From DASSCW01 sp036556325 (GTDB lineage: Bacteria > Chloroflexota > Limnocylindria > QHBO01): DNA of 47,607 bases. Location: NCBI GenBank assembly GCA_036556325.1, contig DATBJR010000094.1:1-47607 (forward strand), in the 5' to 3' direction. Both the position numbers and the translations under genes were made by a program. Below are positions 24,353-32,862 of this stretch, piece by piece. The notes beneath the pieces were generated by a model. It searched no databases, was not told the DNA's origin, and saw only the letters and a list, made by a program, of their open reading frames with translations. Numbering within the stretch: position 1 is the stretch's first letter; the number at the start of each line of letters is the position of its first letter.

Positions 24353-27300
24353 ATGCCAGCGGTCGTGCCGTCACCCGACCAGCTCCCGATCTTCGAGGAG
24401 CTGGTCCCGCAACCGGCCACGCGACCGCGCCCCCACCTCCGTATCCAGCCCCCGCTGCTGGCGGACCTCACCGCGCGGCAGCGCAAGGCCGTCACCCATG
24501 GCGACGGCCCGCTGCTCATCGTGGCGGGCGCCGGCACCGGCAAGACCACCGTCATCACCCGTCGCATCGCGTGGCTCATCGCCGAGAAGCGGGCCAGGCC
24601 GTCCGAGATCCTGGCGCTGACCTTTACCGACCGCGCCGCGCTGGAGATGACCGAGCGCGTCGATCGGCTGGTCCCGTACGGCTATACGGACACGGTGATT
24701 AGCACCTTCCACGCCTTCGGGGACCGATTGCTGCGGGAGCACGCGCTCGAGGCGGGGCTGTCGGATCGGTCGACGGTCCTGTCCCGCGCCGAGCAGGTCA
24801 TCTTCCTGCGCGAGCACCTGTTCGACCTGCCGCTGGAACGTTATCGGCCGCTGGGAGATCCGACGCGCTTCCTGCACGCGCTGGTGACGCTGATCAGCCG
24901 CGCGCGGGACGAGGACGTCACACCCGCCGACTACGCGGCGGCGGCCGAGGCGATCGCCGCGCGACAGGCCGAATCGCCGTTCGACGAGGCGCTGGCCGAG
25001 GAGGCGGCGCAGCAGGCAGAGTTGGCCGCGCTCTACGCCGCCTACGAACGGCTGATGCGGGCGAACAATCGGCTGGACTTCGGTGACCAGGTCAGCCTGG
25101 CCCTGCGCCTGCTGCGTGACCACCCGGCGGTGCTTGCCGCGGAACGCGAGCGGTACCGCTACATCCTGGTCGACGAGTTCCAGGACACGAACTACGCCCA
25201 GTTCGAGCTCGTCAAGCTGCTGGCCGGATCGCCACGGGCCAACGTCACCGTGGTCGGCGACGACGACCAGAGCATCTATCGCTTCCGCGGCGCCGCCCTG
25301 TCGAACATCCTTGGCTTCCGGGCCGCCTTCCCGAAGGCCGGCAGCGTGGTGCTTAACGACAATTTCCGCAGCCGGCAGCCCATCCTGGACGCGGCCTATC
25401 GGCTCATCCACCACAACGACCCGGATCGACTCGAAGCCCGCGAAGGCCTCGACAAGCGGCTGGTGGCCCGTGCCAAGCACGCGCGCCCCGAGCCGACCGA
25501 GGGGCCGATCCAGCTGCTGGCTTTCGACACCGGGTCCGACGAGGCCGATGCGCTGGCCGCGCGCATTGCTGCGTCCCTGCAAAGCGGCCGCAGCGCCGGC
25601 GACCACGCCATCCTGGTGCGGACCAACCGCGACGCCGAGCCGATCCTGCGCGCGCTGAACATGGCACGCGTGCCGTGGCGCTTCTCCGGCACGGCTGGCC
25701 TCTACCACCAGCCCGAGGTGCGGCTGCTGGTCAGCTTCCTGCGGGCCGTCAACGACCCGGGCGACTCGGTCAGCTGCTACGACCTGGCGACCTCCGAGGT
25801 GTTCGGCCTCGACGCCCATGACGTGACCCTGGCGCTCAACGCGGCCACCCGTCGCCGCACGCCGCTCGAGCAGGCGTTGCGGGAGGCCCTGGAGCGCGGT
25901 GACGGTCCGTTCTCACGGCGCGCCGGTGAAATGGTCGCACGGCTGCTGGCGAGCCTGGACCAGCACCGCGCCATGAGCACCGAGCGGGGCAGCGGCGAGC
26001 TGCTCTACCACTTCGTGACCGCCACCGGCTGGCTCGGGCGCCTGGCGCGCGAGGCCCGCGACGCCGGGGAGGAGCGGATTGCCAACGTGGCGCGCTTCTT
26101 CGAGATCGTCCGGCGCCAGGCCGGGCTGCTGCGCGACGACCGCCTGCCGTTCCTCGTCCAGCAGCTCGACACGCTCATCGAGGCCGGTGACGACCCATCG
26201 ACCGCCGACGTCGAGCTGGACACCGGCGAGGCGGTCCACGTGCTGACGTACCACAAGGCCAAGGGCCTGGAGTTCCCGGTCGTCCATATGATGGGGCTGG
26301 TCGACGACCGGTTTCCGACCAGGTCGCGCGGCGACCTGCTGCCGCTTCCCGCCGAGCTCATCCGCGAGGCGCTGCCCCGTGAGGACCACCACCTGGCAGA
26401 GGAGCGCCGGCTCTTCTACGTCGGGATGACCCGCGCTCGCGAGGAGCTGCACCTGAGCTGGGCCCGCGATTACGGTAACCGCGCCGCCCGACGCATGAGC
26501 CAATACCTGCTCGAGGCGCTCGACCTGGCACCCGCGACGCCGGCGGAGGTCGTGCGTCCCAGCACCGTCGAGCGCCTCTCGCGCCACCAGCGGTCGGCGA
26601 CACCGGCCCGCGCGCCGGGCTCGGCCGTGCCCACGTTGGGCGACCGGCAGCTGACCCTCAGCTACGGGCAGATCAGTGACTACCTCGAGTGCCCGGCGAA
26701 GTACCGCTACGCCCACCTCATCCGGATCCCGACACCGGCCTCGCACCAGATGGCCTACGGGCGTGCGCTGCATGCTGCCGTCCAGGCGTATCACCGCCGG
26801 CAGCTGGTCGGCCAACGCATGTCATTGGAGGAGCTGCTGGCCGAGCTCGACGCCACCTGGGAGTCAGTCGGCTTCCTCACGCGCCAGCACGAGGAGGCGC
26901 GCAGGGCCGCCGCTCGCGAGGCGCTTGAGCGCTTCTGGGTGGAGCAAGGGCGGGAGCCGGCTCGCCCAGTGGCTGTCGAGCAGGAATTCTCGGTGCTGCT
27001 AGGCCGCGACCGGGTGCGCGGCCGCTACGACCGTGTCGACCGGGAGGGCGACGGACGGGTGATCATCACGGACTACAAGTCTTCCGACGTGCGCGACCCC
27101 GCGACGGCCAGCCGCCGCTCACGCGAGTCGCTGCAGTTGTCGATCTACGCCCTCGCCTACGAGTCGCAGCACGGTCGAGTTCCCGACGAGCTCGCGCTGC
27201 ACTTCCTCGAGTCGGGAATCGTCGGACGCAGCGCGCCGAGCCCGAGGCGCCTGGAGCGCGCCGCGGAGCAGGTCTCCACCGTGGGCGAAGGCATCCGCGC

Positions 27301-27382
27301 CGGCGACTTCACCGCCAATCCGTCGCCGATGCGCTGCGGGTTCTGTCCCTTCCGTGAGATCTGTCCCGATGCGGCGCGCTGA
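24353..27382 (+). CDS. UvrD/PcrA-like helicase fused to a PD-(D/E)xK Fe-S nuclease domain
   Basis: The protein has 1009 residues. The superfamily 1A helicase has Walker A GAGTGKT (59-65), LTFTDRAALEMTERV (motif Ia), YILVDEFQDTNYAQFELVK (motif II), VVGDDDQSIYRFRGA (motif III), VLTYHKAKGLEFPVVHMMGL (motif V region) and RRLFYVGMTRAREELHLSWA (motif VI). The C-terminal 250 residues are a RecB/AddB-like nuclease with GRALHAAVQAYH, RGRYDRVD and TDYKSSD. Four cysteines (C780, C995, C998, C1004) have the spacing of the Fe-S cluster of AddB/Cas4/AdnB nucleases. Such proteins process DNA ends, usually as dimers. No partner gene is seen here. ATG 24353 is preferred from promoter spacing; GTG 24323 is the alternative. 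Confidence 0.93.
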   Translation: MPAVVPSPDQLPIFEELVPQPATRPRPHLRIQPPLLADLTARQRKAVTHGDGPLLIVAGAGTGKTTVITRRIAWLIAEKRARPSEILALTFTDRAALEMTERVDRLVPYGYTDTVISTFHAFGDRLLREHALEAGLSDRSTVLSRAEQVIFLREHLFDLPLERYRPLGDPTRFLHALVTLISRARDEDVTPADYAAAAEAIAARQAESPFDEALAEEAAQQAELAALYAAYERLMRANNRLDFGDQVSLALRLLRDHPAVLAAERERYRYILVDEFQDTNYAQFELVKLLAGSPRANVTVVGDDDQSIYRFRGAALSNILGFRAAFPKAGSVVLNDNFRSRQPILDAAYRLIHHNDPDRLEAREGLDKRLVARAKHARPEPTEGPIQLLAFDTGSDEADALAARIAASLQSGRSAGDHAILVRTNRDAEPILRALNMARVPWRFSGTAGLYHQPEVRLLVSFLRAVNDPGDSVSCYDLATSEVFGLDAHDVTLALNAATRRRTPLEQALREALERGDGPFSRRAGEMVARLLASLDQHRAMSTERGSGELLYHFVTATGWLGRLAREARDAGEERIANVARFFEIVRRQAGLLRDDRLPFLVQQLDTLIEAGDDPSTADVELDTGEAVHVLTYHKAKGLEFPVVHMMGLVDDRFPTRSRGDLLPLPAELIREALPREDHHLAEERRLFYVGMTRAREELHLSWARDYGNRAARRMSQYLLEALDLAPATPAEVVRPSTVERLSRHQRSATPARAPGSAVPTLGDRQLTLSYGQISDYLECPAKYRYAHLIRIPTPASHQMAYGRALHAAVQAYHRRQLVGQRMSLEELLAELDATWESVGFLTRQHEEARRAAAREALERFWVEQGREPARPVAVEQEFSVLLGRDRVRGRYDRVDREGDGRVIITDYKSSDVRDPATASRRSRESLQLSIYALAYESQHGRVPDELALHFLESGIVGRSAPSPRRLERAAEQVSTVGEGIRAGDFTANPSPMRCGFCPFREICPDAAR

Positions 27383-27388
27383 GGGCCG

Positions 27389-27796
27389 GTGAGCGGCGGC
27401 AACCGGGCGGCGGTCGCCGGCCTGGTGCTGGCCGGCCTCGCGTGCGGCGCCGGCCTGCTGCTGTTCGCGATCAACGCCTGTCCCGGTGAACTGCCCCGCC
27501 AGCCGTGTCCCGAGGCTGCGACCAACCGCGTGATCGTCATCGGCCTGGTGGCCATCACCCTGGCGCTGCTGGTGGCGCCATTTGCTTTCCTGGCCGAATT
27601 CGCCCTCCGCCGGCGAATCGTCTATCGCGGCGCATGGCGGCGGGCCGGGCGGCGAGCGGTACTGGTCGGGATCGTTGCGGCGGTGCTCGCCGGCCTGCGC
27701 ATCGGCGGCGCCCTCAGCGTGCCGGCTGCGCTGCTCGTGGTTCTCCTGGCGACAGCGCTCGAGTGGTTCGTCGCGCGGCGCTTCGACAGTCCGTGA
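27389..27796 (+). CDS. Four-helix integral membrane protein, function unknown
   Basis: The protein has 135 residues with four predicted membrane helices (about 7-27, 47-70, 88-105 and 108-126). The first outside loop contains a cysteine pair, NACPGELPRQPCPEA, that could form a disulphide. I do not recognise a family. The GTG start lies 6 bases after the helicase stop, and the end overlaps the methyltransferase start by GTGA, so it is the middle gene of a likely three-gene operon. Confidence 0.75.
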   Translation: MSGGNRAAVAGLVLAGLACGAGLLLFAINACPGELPRQPCPEAATNRVIVIGLVAITLALLVAPFAFLAEFALRRRIVYRGAWRRAGRRAVLVGIVAAVLAGLRIGGALSVPAALLVVLLATALEWFVARRFDSP

Positions 27797-28629
27797 GCGG
27801 CGACATCTTCGCGAACCAGCCAACCGACCCCGAGGTGCTGGCGCGGCTGTACGACCTCGAGCATGACGAGGTCACCGAGGACCTCGTCTTCTATCGCGAG
27901 CAGACACGCCGCAGCGGGCCGACAGTCCTCGACCTGGGCTGCGGATCGGGCCGTCTGCTGCGCAGCTTCGCCGCCGGCAAGGGCCGCACGATCGTGGGCG
28001 TCGACGCCTCGGCTGCGCTCCTCCGGCGTGCCGAGTGGCGGATCGCCGCCGAGCCGCTGCTGGCCGCGGGCCTGGCACAGGGGCGGCTGCACCTCGTCCA
28101 CGGCGACGTCCGCCGCCTCGAGCAGCTCCCGCTGCGGTCTCTGCTCGGAGCGGCCGGCGCCAACCTCATCGTCGCCGCCGGCGTCCTGCCACACCTCGAC
28201 GGCCCGGAGGAAGCGCTGCGACTCCTGGCCGGGGCGCGGAGCCTGCTCGCCATCGATGGACGCCTGATCCTCGATGACCTCGGTCCGGAGCTGCTGCCGG
28301 ACCGTGACCTGCCGTTGTCCGTCGACTGGCGACGCGAGATGGACGGCCAGCCGGTCGTGCGCCGGAGCCAGCTGCAGCGCCGGGAGACGCCCGAGGGGCT
28401 ACGGGTGGCGTTCTCCACGATCGTGGACCTAGGACGACCCGATGGTACGATAGCGCGGCTTCCGGCCAGCTATCGGCTCTGGTACTCATCGGATGACGCG
28501 CTCGCAGCCGTGATCCGGGAGGCCGGATTGGCGATCGAGCTCGCCTATGGCTCGCACGACCTGGACCCGCCGTCGGTGTCCAGCGAGCGCCGGATTCTGC
28601 TGGTGCGGCACGCGGGCTGGAAGGGATAG
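27793..28629 (+). CDS. Class I SAM-dependent methyltransferase
   Basis: The protein has 278 residues. Motif I is TVLDLGCGSGRLLRSF (about residues 41-56), motif II is TIVGVDASAALLRRAE, and the later strands include LHLVHGDVRRLEQL and ANLIVAAGVLPHLDGPEEAL. This is a Rossmann-fold methyltransferase of the UbiE/type-11 or type-25 kind. The substrate is unknown: no cofactor or cell-wall pathway gene beside it narrows it. The GTG overlaps the stop of the membrane protein gene (GTGA). The codon and base use match the neighbours. Confidence 0.88.
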   Translation: MSGDIFANQPTDPEVLARLYDLEHDEVTEDLVFYREQTRRSGPTVLDLGCGSGRLLRSFAAGKGRTIVGVDASAALLRRAEWRIAAEPLLAAGLAQGRLHLVHGDVRRLEQLPLRSLLGAAGANLIVAAGVLPHLDGPEEALRLLAGARSLLAIDGRLILDDLGPELLPDRDLPLSVDWRREMDGQPVVRRSQLQRRETPEGLRVAFSTIVDLGRPDGTIARLPASYRLWYSSDDALAAVIREAGLAIELAYGSHDLDPPSVSSERRILLVRHAGWKG

Positions 28630-28659
28630 GCGGACCCGTGGGGACCGCCGGCACGAGGG

Positions 28660-28665
28660 TAGACA
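28660..28665 (+). promoter_or_regulatory. -10-like TAGACA, leaderless promoter of the second CpaE-like gene
   Basis: TAGACA (28660-28665) ends 6 bases before the GTG start at 28672. It lacks the final T of the -10 consensus. No ribosome-binding site is present between them. Confidence 0.45.
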
Positions 28666-28671
28666 GAACGC

Positions 28672-29817
28672 GTGGCTGACCAGATCCGGCTCCTGGTGAT
28701 CGAGGACGTGCCGCAGGTCGCGTCGCACATGCGATCGCTGCTCCAGGCGCAGTCCCAGATCAAGATGCTCGACGTCGTGACCGCCGGTGATCGAGCGGTG
28801 GCGGCGGTGAGCGAGTTCAAGCCGGACGTCGTGATTGTCGACGCCCTGCTGCAGGGCCGGGTCCAGGGCACCGACGTGGCGCTGGGGATCCGCCAGGCCG
28901 CGCCGCAGGTCGGGATCGTGATGCTGACCGTGCCGCAGAATCCGGTCACCGAGGGCGCCGATCGGGGCATCGATTCGGTGCTGACCATGCCGTTCTCCGG
29001 CTTCGACCTGACGACGATCGTGCGCAAGACCCACGAGCAGCGCTCGGCCGAGGCGTCGCGGGCGGGATGCATGCTCATCTCCCTGTTCTCGCCGAAGGGT
29101 GGCGTCGGACGCACCACGCTCGCCTACAACCTGGCCGTCTCGCTGGGCCAGGAGCATCGGGTCTGCCTCGTCGATGGTTCGCTCCAGTTCAGTGACCTGC
29201 GCGGGCTGTTGCGGGTGCCTGCCAACGCGCCGTCGATCGTCAACCTGCCGACCGACCGCATTCGCGAGTCCGACGTGGCCGAGGTCGCCTGGAAGGACCC
29301 GTCCGGCGTCGACATCCTGCTGGCGCCGCCGCGGGTCGAGATGGCCGAGATGGTCACCGTGCGAGACCTGGAGAAGGCGCTCAGCATGCTGCGCCAGCTG
29401 TACGAGTTCGTCGTCATCGACACCCGTGCCGGGCTGGGCGACGACGTGCTCGTGTTCTTGGACGCCTCGGACGTGATCCTGCAGGTGCTGACCTACGACT
29501 CCATGGCCATCCGCAACCTGGCCATGGCGCGTGAGGCCTTCGACGCCATCGGCTACCCGGCCAGCAAGCTGGCGATCGTCCTGAACCGCTCCGATTCCAC
29601 CGGTGGCATCAGCAAGGCCGATGTCGAATCGGCACTGGGATCGAGCATCGACTACGAGATCGTGTCCGACGGGCGCCTGGTGGTTGCCGCCAACAACGAG
29701 GGCGTGCCATTCGTCTCGGGCAGCCCCGATGCACCCATCTCCCAGGGCCTCCGGACCATTTCCGCCTCGCTCAGCTCGCATCTTCGCGAGCGCCAACCAG
29801 CGCTTGCCCGCCGCTGA
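28672..29817 (+). CDS. CpaE-like protein with degenerate receiver domain and Arg-substituted P-loop
   Basis: The protein has 381 residues. Residues 1-120 are a receiver-like domain: E11-D12 and the likely phospho-acceptor D57 are kept, but the usual K-P-F loop reads TMPFSG, so the conserved lysine is lost. Residues 133-375 are a MinD/ParA-type ATPase. Its deviant Walker A is PKGGVGRTTLAYN: the signature K142 is kept but the P-loop lysine is R147. Downstream are VCLVDGSLQFSDLRGLL and FVVIDTRAGLGDD. Unlike the paralogue at 6815, ATP hydrolysis may be altered. Both could localise a membrane or pilus machine, but no pilus gene is in the window. Confidence 0.87.
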   Translation: MADQIRLLVIEDVPQVASHMRSLLQAQSQIKMLDVVTAGDRAVAAVSEFKPDVVIVDALLQGRVQGTDVALGIRQAAPQVGIVMLTVPQNPVTEGADRGIDSVLTMPFSGFDLTTIVRKTHEQRSAEASRAGCMLISLFSPKGGVGRTTLAYNLAVSLGQEHRVCLVDGSLQFSDLRGLLRVPANAPSIVNLPTDRIRESDVAEVAWKDPSGVDILLAPPRVEMAEMVTVRDLEKALSMLRQLYEFVVIDTRAGLGDDVLVFLDASDVILQVLTYDSMAIRNLAMAREAFDAIGYPASKLAIVLNRSDSTGGISKADVESALGSSIDYEIVSDGRLVVAANNEGVPFVSGSPDAPISQGLRTISASLSSHLRERQPALARR

Positions 29818-29832
29818 TCGGTCACGCCCGCC

Positions 29833-29838
29833 CATAAT
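29833..29838 (+). promoter_or_regulatory. -10 element CATAAT, leaderless promoter of murI
   Basis: CATAAT ends 6 bases before the GTG start of murI at 29845. The whole gap between the CpaE-like gene and murI is 27 bases. Confidence 0.6.
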
Positions 29839-29844
29839 CGGGGG

Positions 29845-30693
29845 GTGAGCTTCCAGCCGCGCCGCGCTGACCCGCGGCCCATCGGCGTGTTCGACTCCGG
29901 CGTCGGCGGGTTGACAGTGCTGTCCGAGATTCGTCGGCGCCTGCCCATCGAGGCGACGGTGTATCTCGGCGATAACGCCCGCACCCCGTACGGGCCGCGC
30001 CCGGCGGACGAAGTGCGGGCCTACACGCTCGAGTGCGTCCGCTGGCTGCTCCACCAGGACGTCAAGGCGCTCGTGATCGCCTGCAACACGGCGACGGCCC
30101 GCGCGCTGGGCGACGTGCGCGGGGCCTCACCGGTGCCGGTGCTGGGGGTGGTCCGCCCGGGGGCGGTGGCGGCCGCGGCCGCCACCCGCTCCGGGCACGT
30201 GGGCGTGATCGCCACCGCCGGCACGGTCGAGTCGGCCGCCTACCCGAGCGCCATCACGGAGGCCGATCCGGACGTCGCCGTCCACCAGCAGGCCTGCCCG
30301 GACCTCGTGCCGCTGGTCGAGGCCGGCAGGCTCAGCGGACCGGAGGTCGAGTCCACGGTGGGTGGTTACCTGGACGCCCTGTTGACGCCGAACGACCGAA
30401 TCGACACGCTCCTGCTCGGCTGCACGCACTATCCATTGCTGCGTCCGGTGATCGAGGCGCGCGTCGGTCGCGGGGTGGCGGTCGTGGATTCCGCGTTCAC
30501 CACGGCGCTGGCCACCGAGGACCTGCTGGATGCCCTTGGCGTGCGGAACGCTGGCGATCCCTCGGAGCCGATGGCCGCTGGCGCGAACCGCATCGCCACC
30601 ACCGGAGACATCGCCGCCTTCAGCGCCGTGGCCGAACGCGTCTTCGGCGCGCGGCTGCCTGCCGTCGAGGCGGCCGAGGTGGCGCCGCACTAG
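29845..30693 (+). CDS. murI: Glutamate racemase
   Basis: MurI converts L-glutamate to D-glutamate for peptidoglycan in the cytoplasm. The protein has 282 residues. It starts with the family pattern PIGVFDSGVGGLTVLSEI and LGDNARTPYGPRP. The two catalytic cysteines are C80 in VIACNTATARAL and C193 in LLGCTHYPLLRP. The GTG start is set by the CATAAT hexamer 6 bases upstream and by the short N-terminus before the conserved DSGVGG. The stop codon TAG forms part of the -10 of the next gene. Confidence 0.97.
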   Translation: MSFQPRRADPRPIGVFDSGVGGLTVLSEIRRRLPIEATVYLGDNARTPYGPRPADEVRAYTLECVRWLLHQDVKALVIACNTATARALGDVRGASPVPVLGVVRPGAVAAAAATRSGHVGVIATAGTVESAAYPSAITEADPDVAVHQQACPDLVPLVEAGRLSGPEVESTVGGYLDALLTPNDRIDTLLLGCTHYPLLRPVIEARVGRGVAVVDSAFTTALATEDLLDALGVRNAGDPSEPMAAGANRIATTGDIAAFSAVAERVFGARLPAVEAAEVAPH

Positions 30694-30696
30694 ACT
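30691..30696 (+). promoter_or_regulatory. -10 element TAGACT overlapping the murI stop codon
   Basis: TAGACT begins with the murI stop codon TAG (30691-30693) and ends 7 bases before the ATG at 30704. This fits an internal leaderless promoter for the zincin gene. Confidence 0.55.
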
Positions 30697-30703
30697 CTCG
30701 GCC

Positions 30704-31870
30704 ATGACGCGCAGCGCGAGCCGGCTCGGAATGGGCATCGTCGTCGGCGGATTGCTGGCGATGGGCGCCACCGTCGCGCAGCGCGAGCTGATGCGGCGGG
30801 CCGGCACGCGGCTGATCGACTGGGAAGCGGTCCGCGCCATCGCTCGACGCCGCCTGGGGGCCGATGATGGCCGGCTGGGCGCCGAAGAGCGTGCCTCCTC
30901 TGAGGCGTTCTACCGCGAGGCCCTGCTCCGGATCGAGCCCGCCGTCGCCGCCGAGATCGGCGCGGAGCTGCCCCAGGCGCTGGAGCTCCCGGCGGTCATC
31001 GATCGGCGCGAGTGGATCGACCTCAACCTGAGCACCTTCGAGCGGCTCTTCGAGCGGGTCGAGCGCCTGATGGTGACCGCCGGCGACGACACGCCGGGCC
31101 GCGCGCTGGCGCGGATCGTGAACCGCTCGCTCGGGAACCAGCAGATCGGGCTGCTGATGGCCTTTCTCGCCCGCAAGGTGCTGGGCCAATACGACGTGAG
31201 CCTGCTGGCCACCGGCCCCGCCACCCGGGGTCGGCTGCACTTCGTGGAGCCGAACATCACCGCCACGGCCGCGAACATGCGCCTCCCGCTCGACCAGTTC
31301 CGCACCTTCATCGCGCTCCACGAGGCGACCCACGCCTTCGAGTTCGAGGCCTACCCCTGGCTGCGCGACCACTTCGCCGCGCTGGTGGCGGAATCCATCG
31401 ACCGGCTGGCGGCCGACTCGGGCGGGCTCGCGGCTCGGCTGCGCGCGGCGCTGGCCAGTCGTGGGCCGGGACACTGGCTGGAGCGGCTGATGACGCCAGC
31501 CCAGCTGGAGACGTTCGGGCGCACGCAGGCCCTCATGTCGCTGCTGGAGGGCTACTCCAACCACGTCATGAACGCTGCCGGGGAGCGACTGCTGCCGGGC
31601 TTCTCGCAGATCCACGACCGCTTCGAGCGCCGCAACCAGGGCCGCGGTGCGCTGGAGCGGGCGATCATGCGGGTCACCGGGCTCGACCTGAAGATGGAGC
31701 AGTACCAGGCCGGCGAGCGCTTCGTGGATGCGGTCCTCGCCGGCCATGAGCGCGCGTTCCTGAACCGGGTCTGGGAACGCGTCGAGCACCTGCCGACCCT
31801 GGACGAGATCCGCGAGCCGGCGCGGTGGGTCGCGCGGATGGAGCAGAAATCCGGGGAGGCCGCCCACTGA
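30704..31870 (+). CDS. Zincin-like metallopeptidase, DUF2342 family (F420-associated type)
   Basis: The protein has 388 residues. A short N-terminal hydrophobic segment (about 8-24) may be a membrane anchor or signal. The body has LPLDQFRTFIALHEATHAFE with the HExxH zinc site HEATH at residues 206-210. Further on, EGYSNHVMN gives a third acidic residue, and QYQAGERFVDAVLAGHERAF is typical. The family is Zincin_2/DUF2342, abundant in Actinobacteria and Chloroflexi and often annotated as F420-biosynthesis-associated because of gene neighbourhood; its substrate is unknown. No F420 biosynthesis gene lies in this window. Confidence 0.9.
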   Translation: MTRSASRLGMGIVVGGLLAMGATVAQRELMRRAGTRLIDWEAVRAIARRRLGADDGRLGAEERASSEAFYREALLRIEPAVAAEIGAELPQALELPAVIDRREWIDLNLSTFERLFERVERLMVTAGDDTPGRALARIVNRSLGNQQIGLLMAFLARKVLGQYDVSLLATGPATRGRLHFVEPNITATAANMRLPLDQFRTFIALHEATHAFEFEAYPWLRDHFAALVAESIDRLAADSGGLAARLRAALASRGPGHWLERLMTPAQLETFGRTQALMSLLEGYSNHVMNAAGERLLPGFSQIHDRFERRNQGRGALERAIMRVTGLDLKMEQYQAGERFVDAVLAGHERAFLNRVWERVEHLPTLDEIREPARWVARMEQKSGEAAH

Positions 31871-32859
31871 GCACCGAGGAGCTGGTCGTCCTCGCCACGC
31901 CCATCTTCGGAGCGCCACTCGCCTCCGAGCACGTTGCCCGCATCGAGGCGGTGCCCGGCGTGCGGGTCGTGCCCATTTCGCGCGAGGGCGTGGTGCACGA
32001 CGACGCCGAGGGGGCGCTCGCGGCGGCGCGGGTCATGCTGCGCGGCGGCCTGCCGGCCTCGGTCCTGGACCACGTTGTCAGCCGCGCGCCGAAGGTGGAG
32101 TGGATCCATTCGTTCTCGGCCGGCGTCGAGCGGGTCGCCACGCCGACCATCCGCTCGCGGAGCATCACCGTCACCAACGCGCGTGGCGTTTTCAGCCGGC
32201 CGATCGCGGAGTACGTGGTGATGATGTGCCTGGTCATTGCCCGCCGCCTGCCGCAGCTGCTCGAGCTGCAGCGTGAGCGCACCTGGCAGCCGCTGCGCGG
32301 CACCGAGCTCGGCAGCCTGATCGTCGGGATCGTGGGCTATGGCAGCATCGGCTCGGAGGTCGCCCACCTGCTGGCGCCGTTCGAGACCAAGATCCTGGCC
32401 ACCCGTCGCCATCCCGATCGCGGCTCGGCCGAGGCGAACGTCGAGCTGCTGCCCACCGACCAGCTGGACGAGCTGCTGCGGCGCAGCGACGTGGTCGTCG
32501 TGGCGGCGCCGCTCACCGAGGAGACGGCCGGCATGATCGGCGCCCCGCAGCTGCGCGAGATGAAGGAGGCGGCCTGGCTGATCAACATCGCGCGTGGCCG
32601 GCTCATCGACGAGCTTGCGCTGCGGCGGGCGCTCGAGGCTGGCTGGATCGGTGGCGCGGTGCTGGACGTCTTCACCGAGGAGCCGCTGTCGAGCGAATCA
32701 CCGCTGTACGGCACCCCGAACCTGATCCTGACGCCGCATACCAGCTGGTCCAGCGACCAGGTCGTGGAGCGCTCGGTCCGTCTCTTCGTCGAGAACCTGC
32801 GGCGCTTTGCCGCCGGCGAGCCGCTGCAGAACGTGGTCGACCTGGAGGCAGGGTACTAG
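31825..32859 (+). CDS. D-isomer-specific 2-hydroxyacid dehydrogenase
   Basis: The protein has 344 residues from the GTG at 31825, or 330 from the CTG at 31867. The nucleotide-binding Rossmann motif is IVGIVGYGSIGSEVAHLL. Catalytic residues are Arg in LINIARGRLIDE, Glu in AVLDVFTEEPLSS and His in LILTPHTSWSS, the family's Arg-Glu-His triad. It oxidises or reduces D-2-hydroxy acids with NAD(P), and the substrate is open. The GTG overlaps the zincin gene by 46 bases and adds an unlikely tail, MGRADGAEIRGGRP. The CTG at 31867 overlaps the stop as CTGA and gives a natural start (STEELVVLATPIFG), like the ATGA and GTGA joins seen elsewhere here. The start is therefore uncertain. Confidence 0.9.
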   Translation: MGRADGAEIRGGRPLSTEELVVLATPIFGAPLASEHVARIEAVPGVRVVPISREGVVHDDAEGALAAARVMLRGGLPASVLDHVVSRAPKVEWIHSFSAGVERVATPTIRSRSITVTNARGVFSRPIAEYVVMMCLVIARRLPQLLELQRERTWQPLRGTELGSLIVGIVGYGSIGSEVAHLLAPFETKILATRRHPDRGSAEANVELLPTDQLDELLRRSDVVVVAAPLTEETAGMIGAPQLREMKEAAWLINIARGRLIDELALRRALEAGWIGGAVLDVFTEEPLSSESPLYGTPNLILTPHTSWSSDQVVERSVRLFVENLRRFAAGEPLQNVVDLEAGY

Positions 32860-32862
32860 CCG

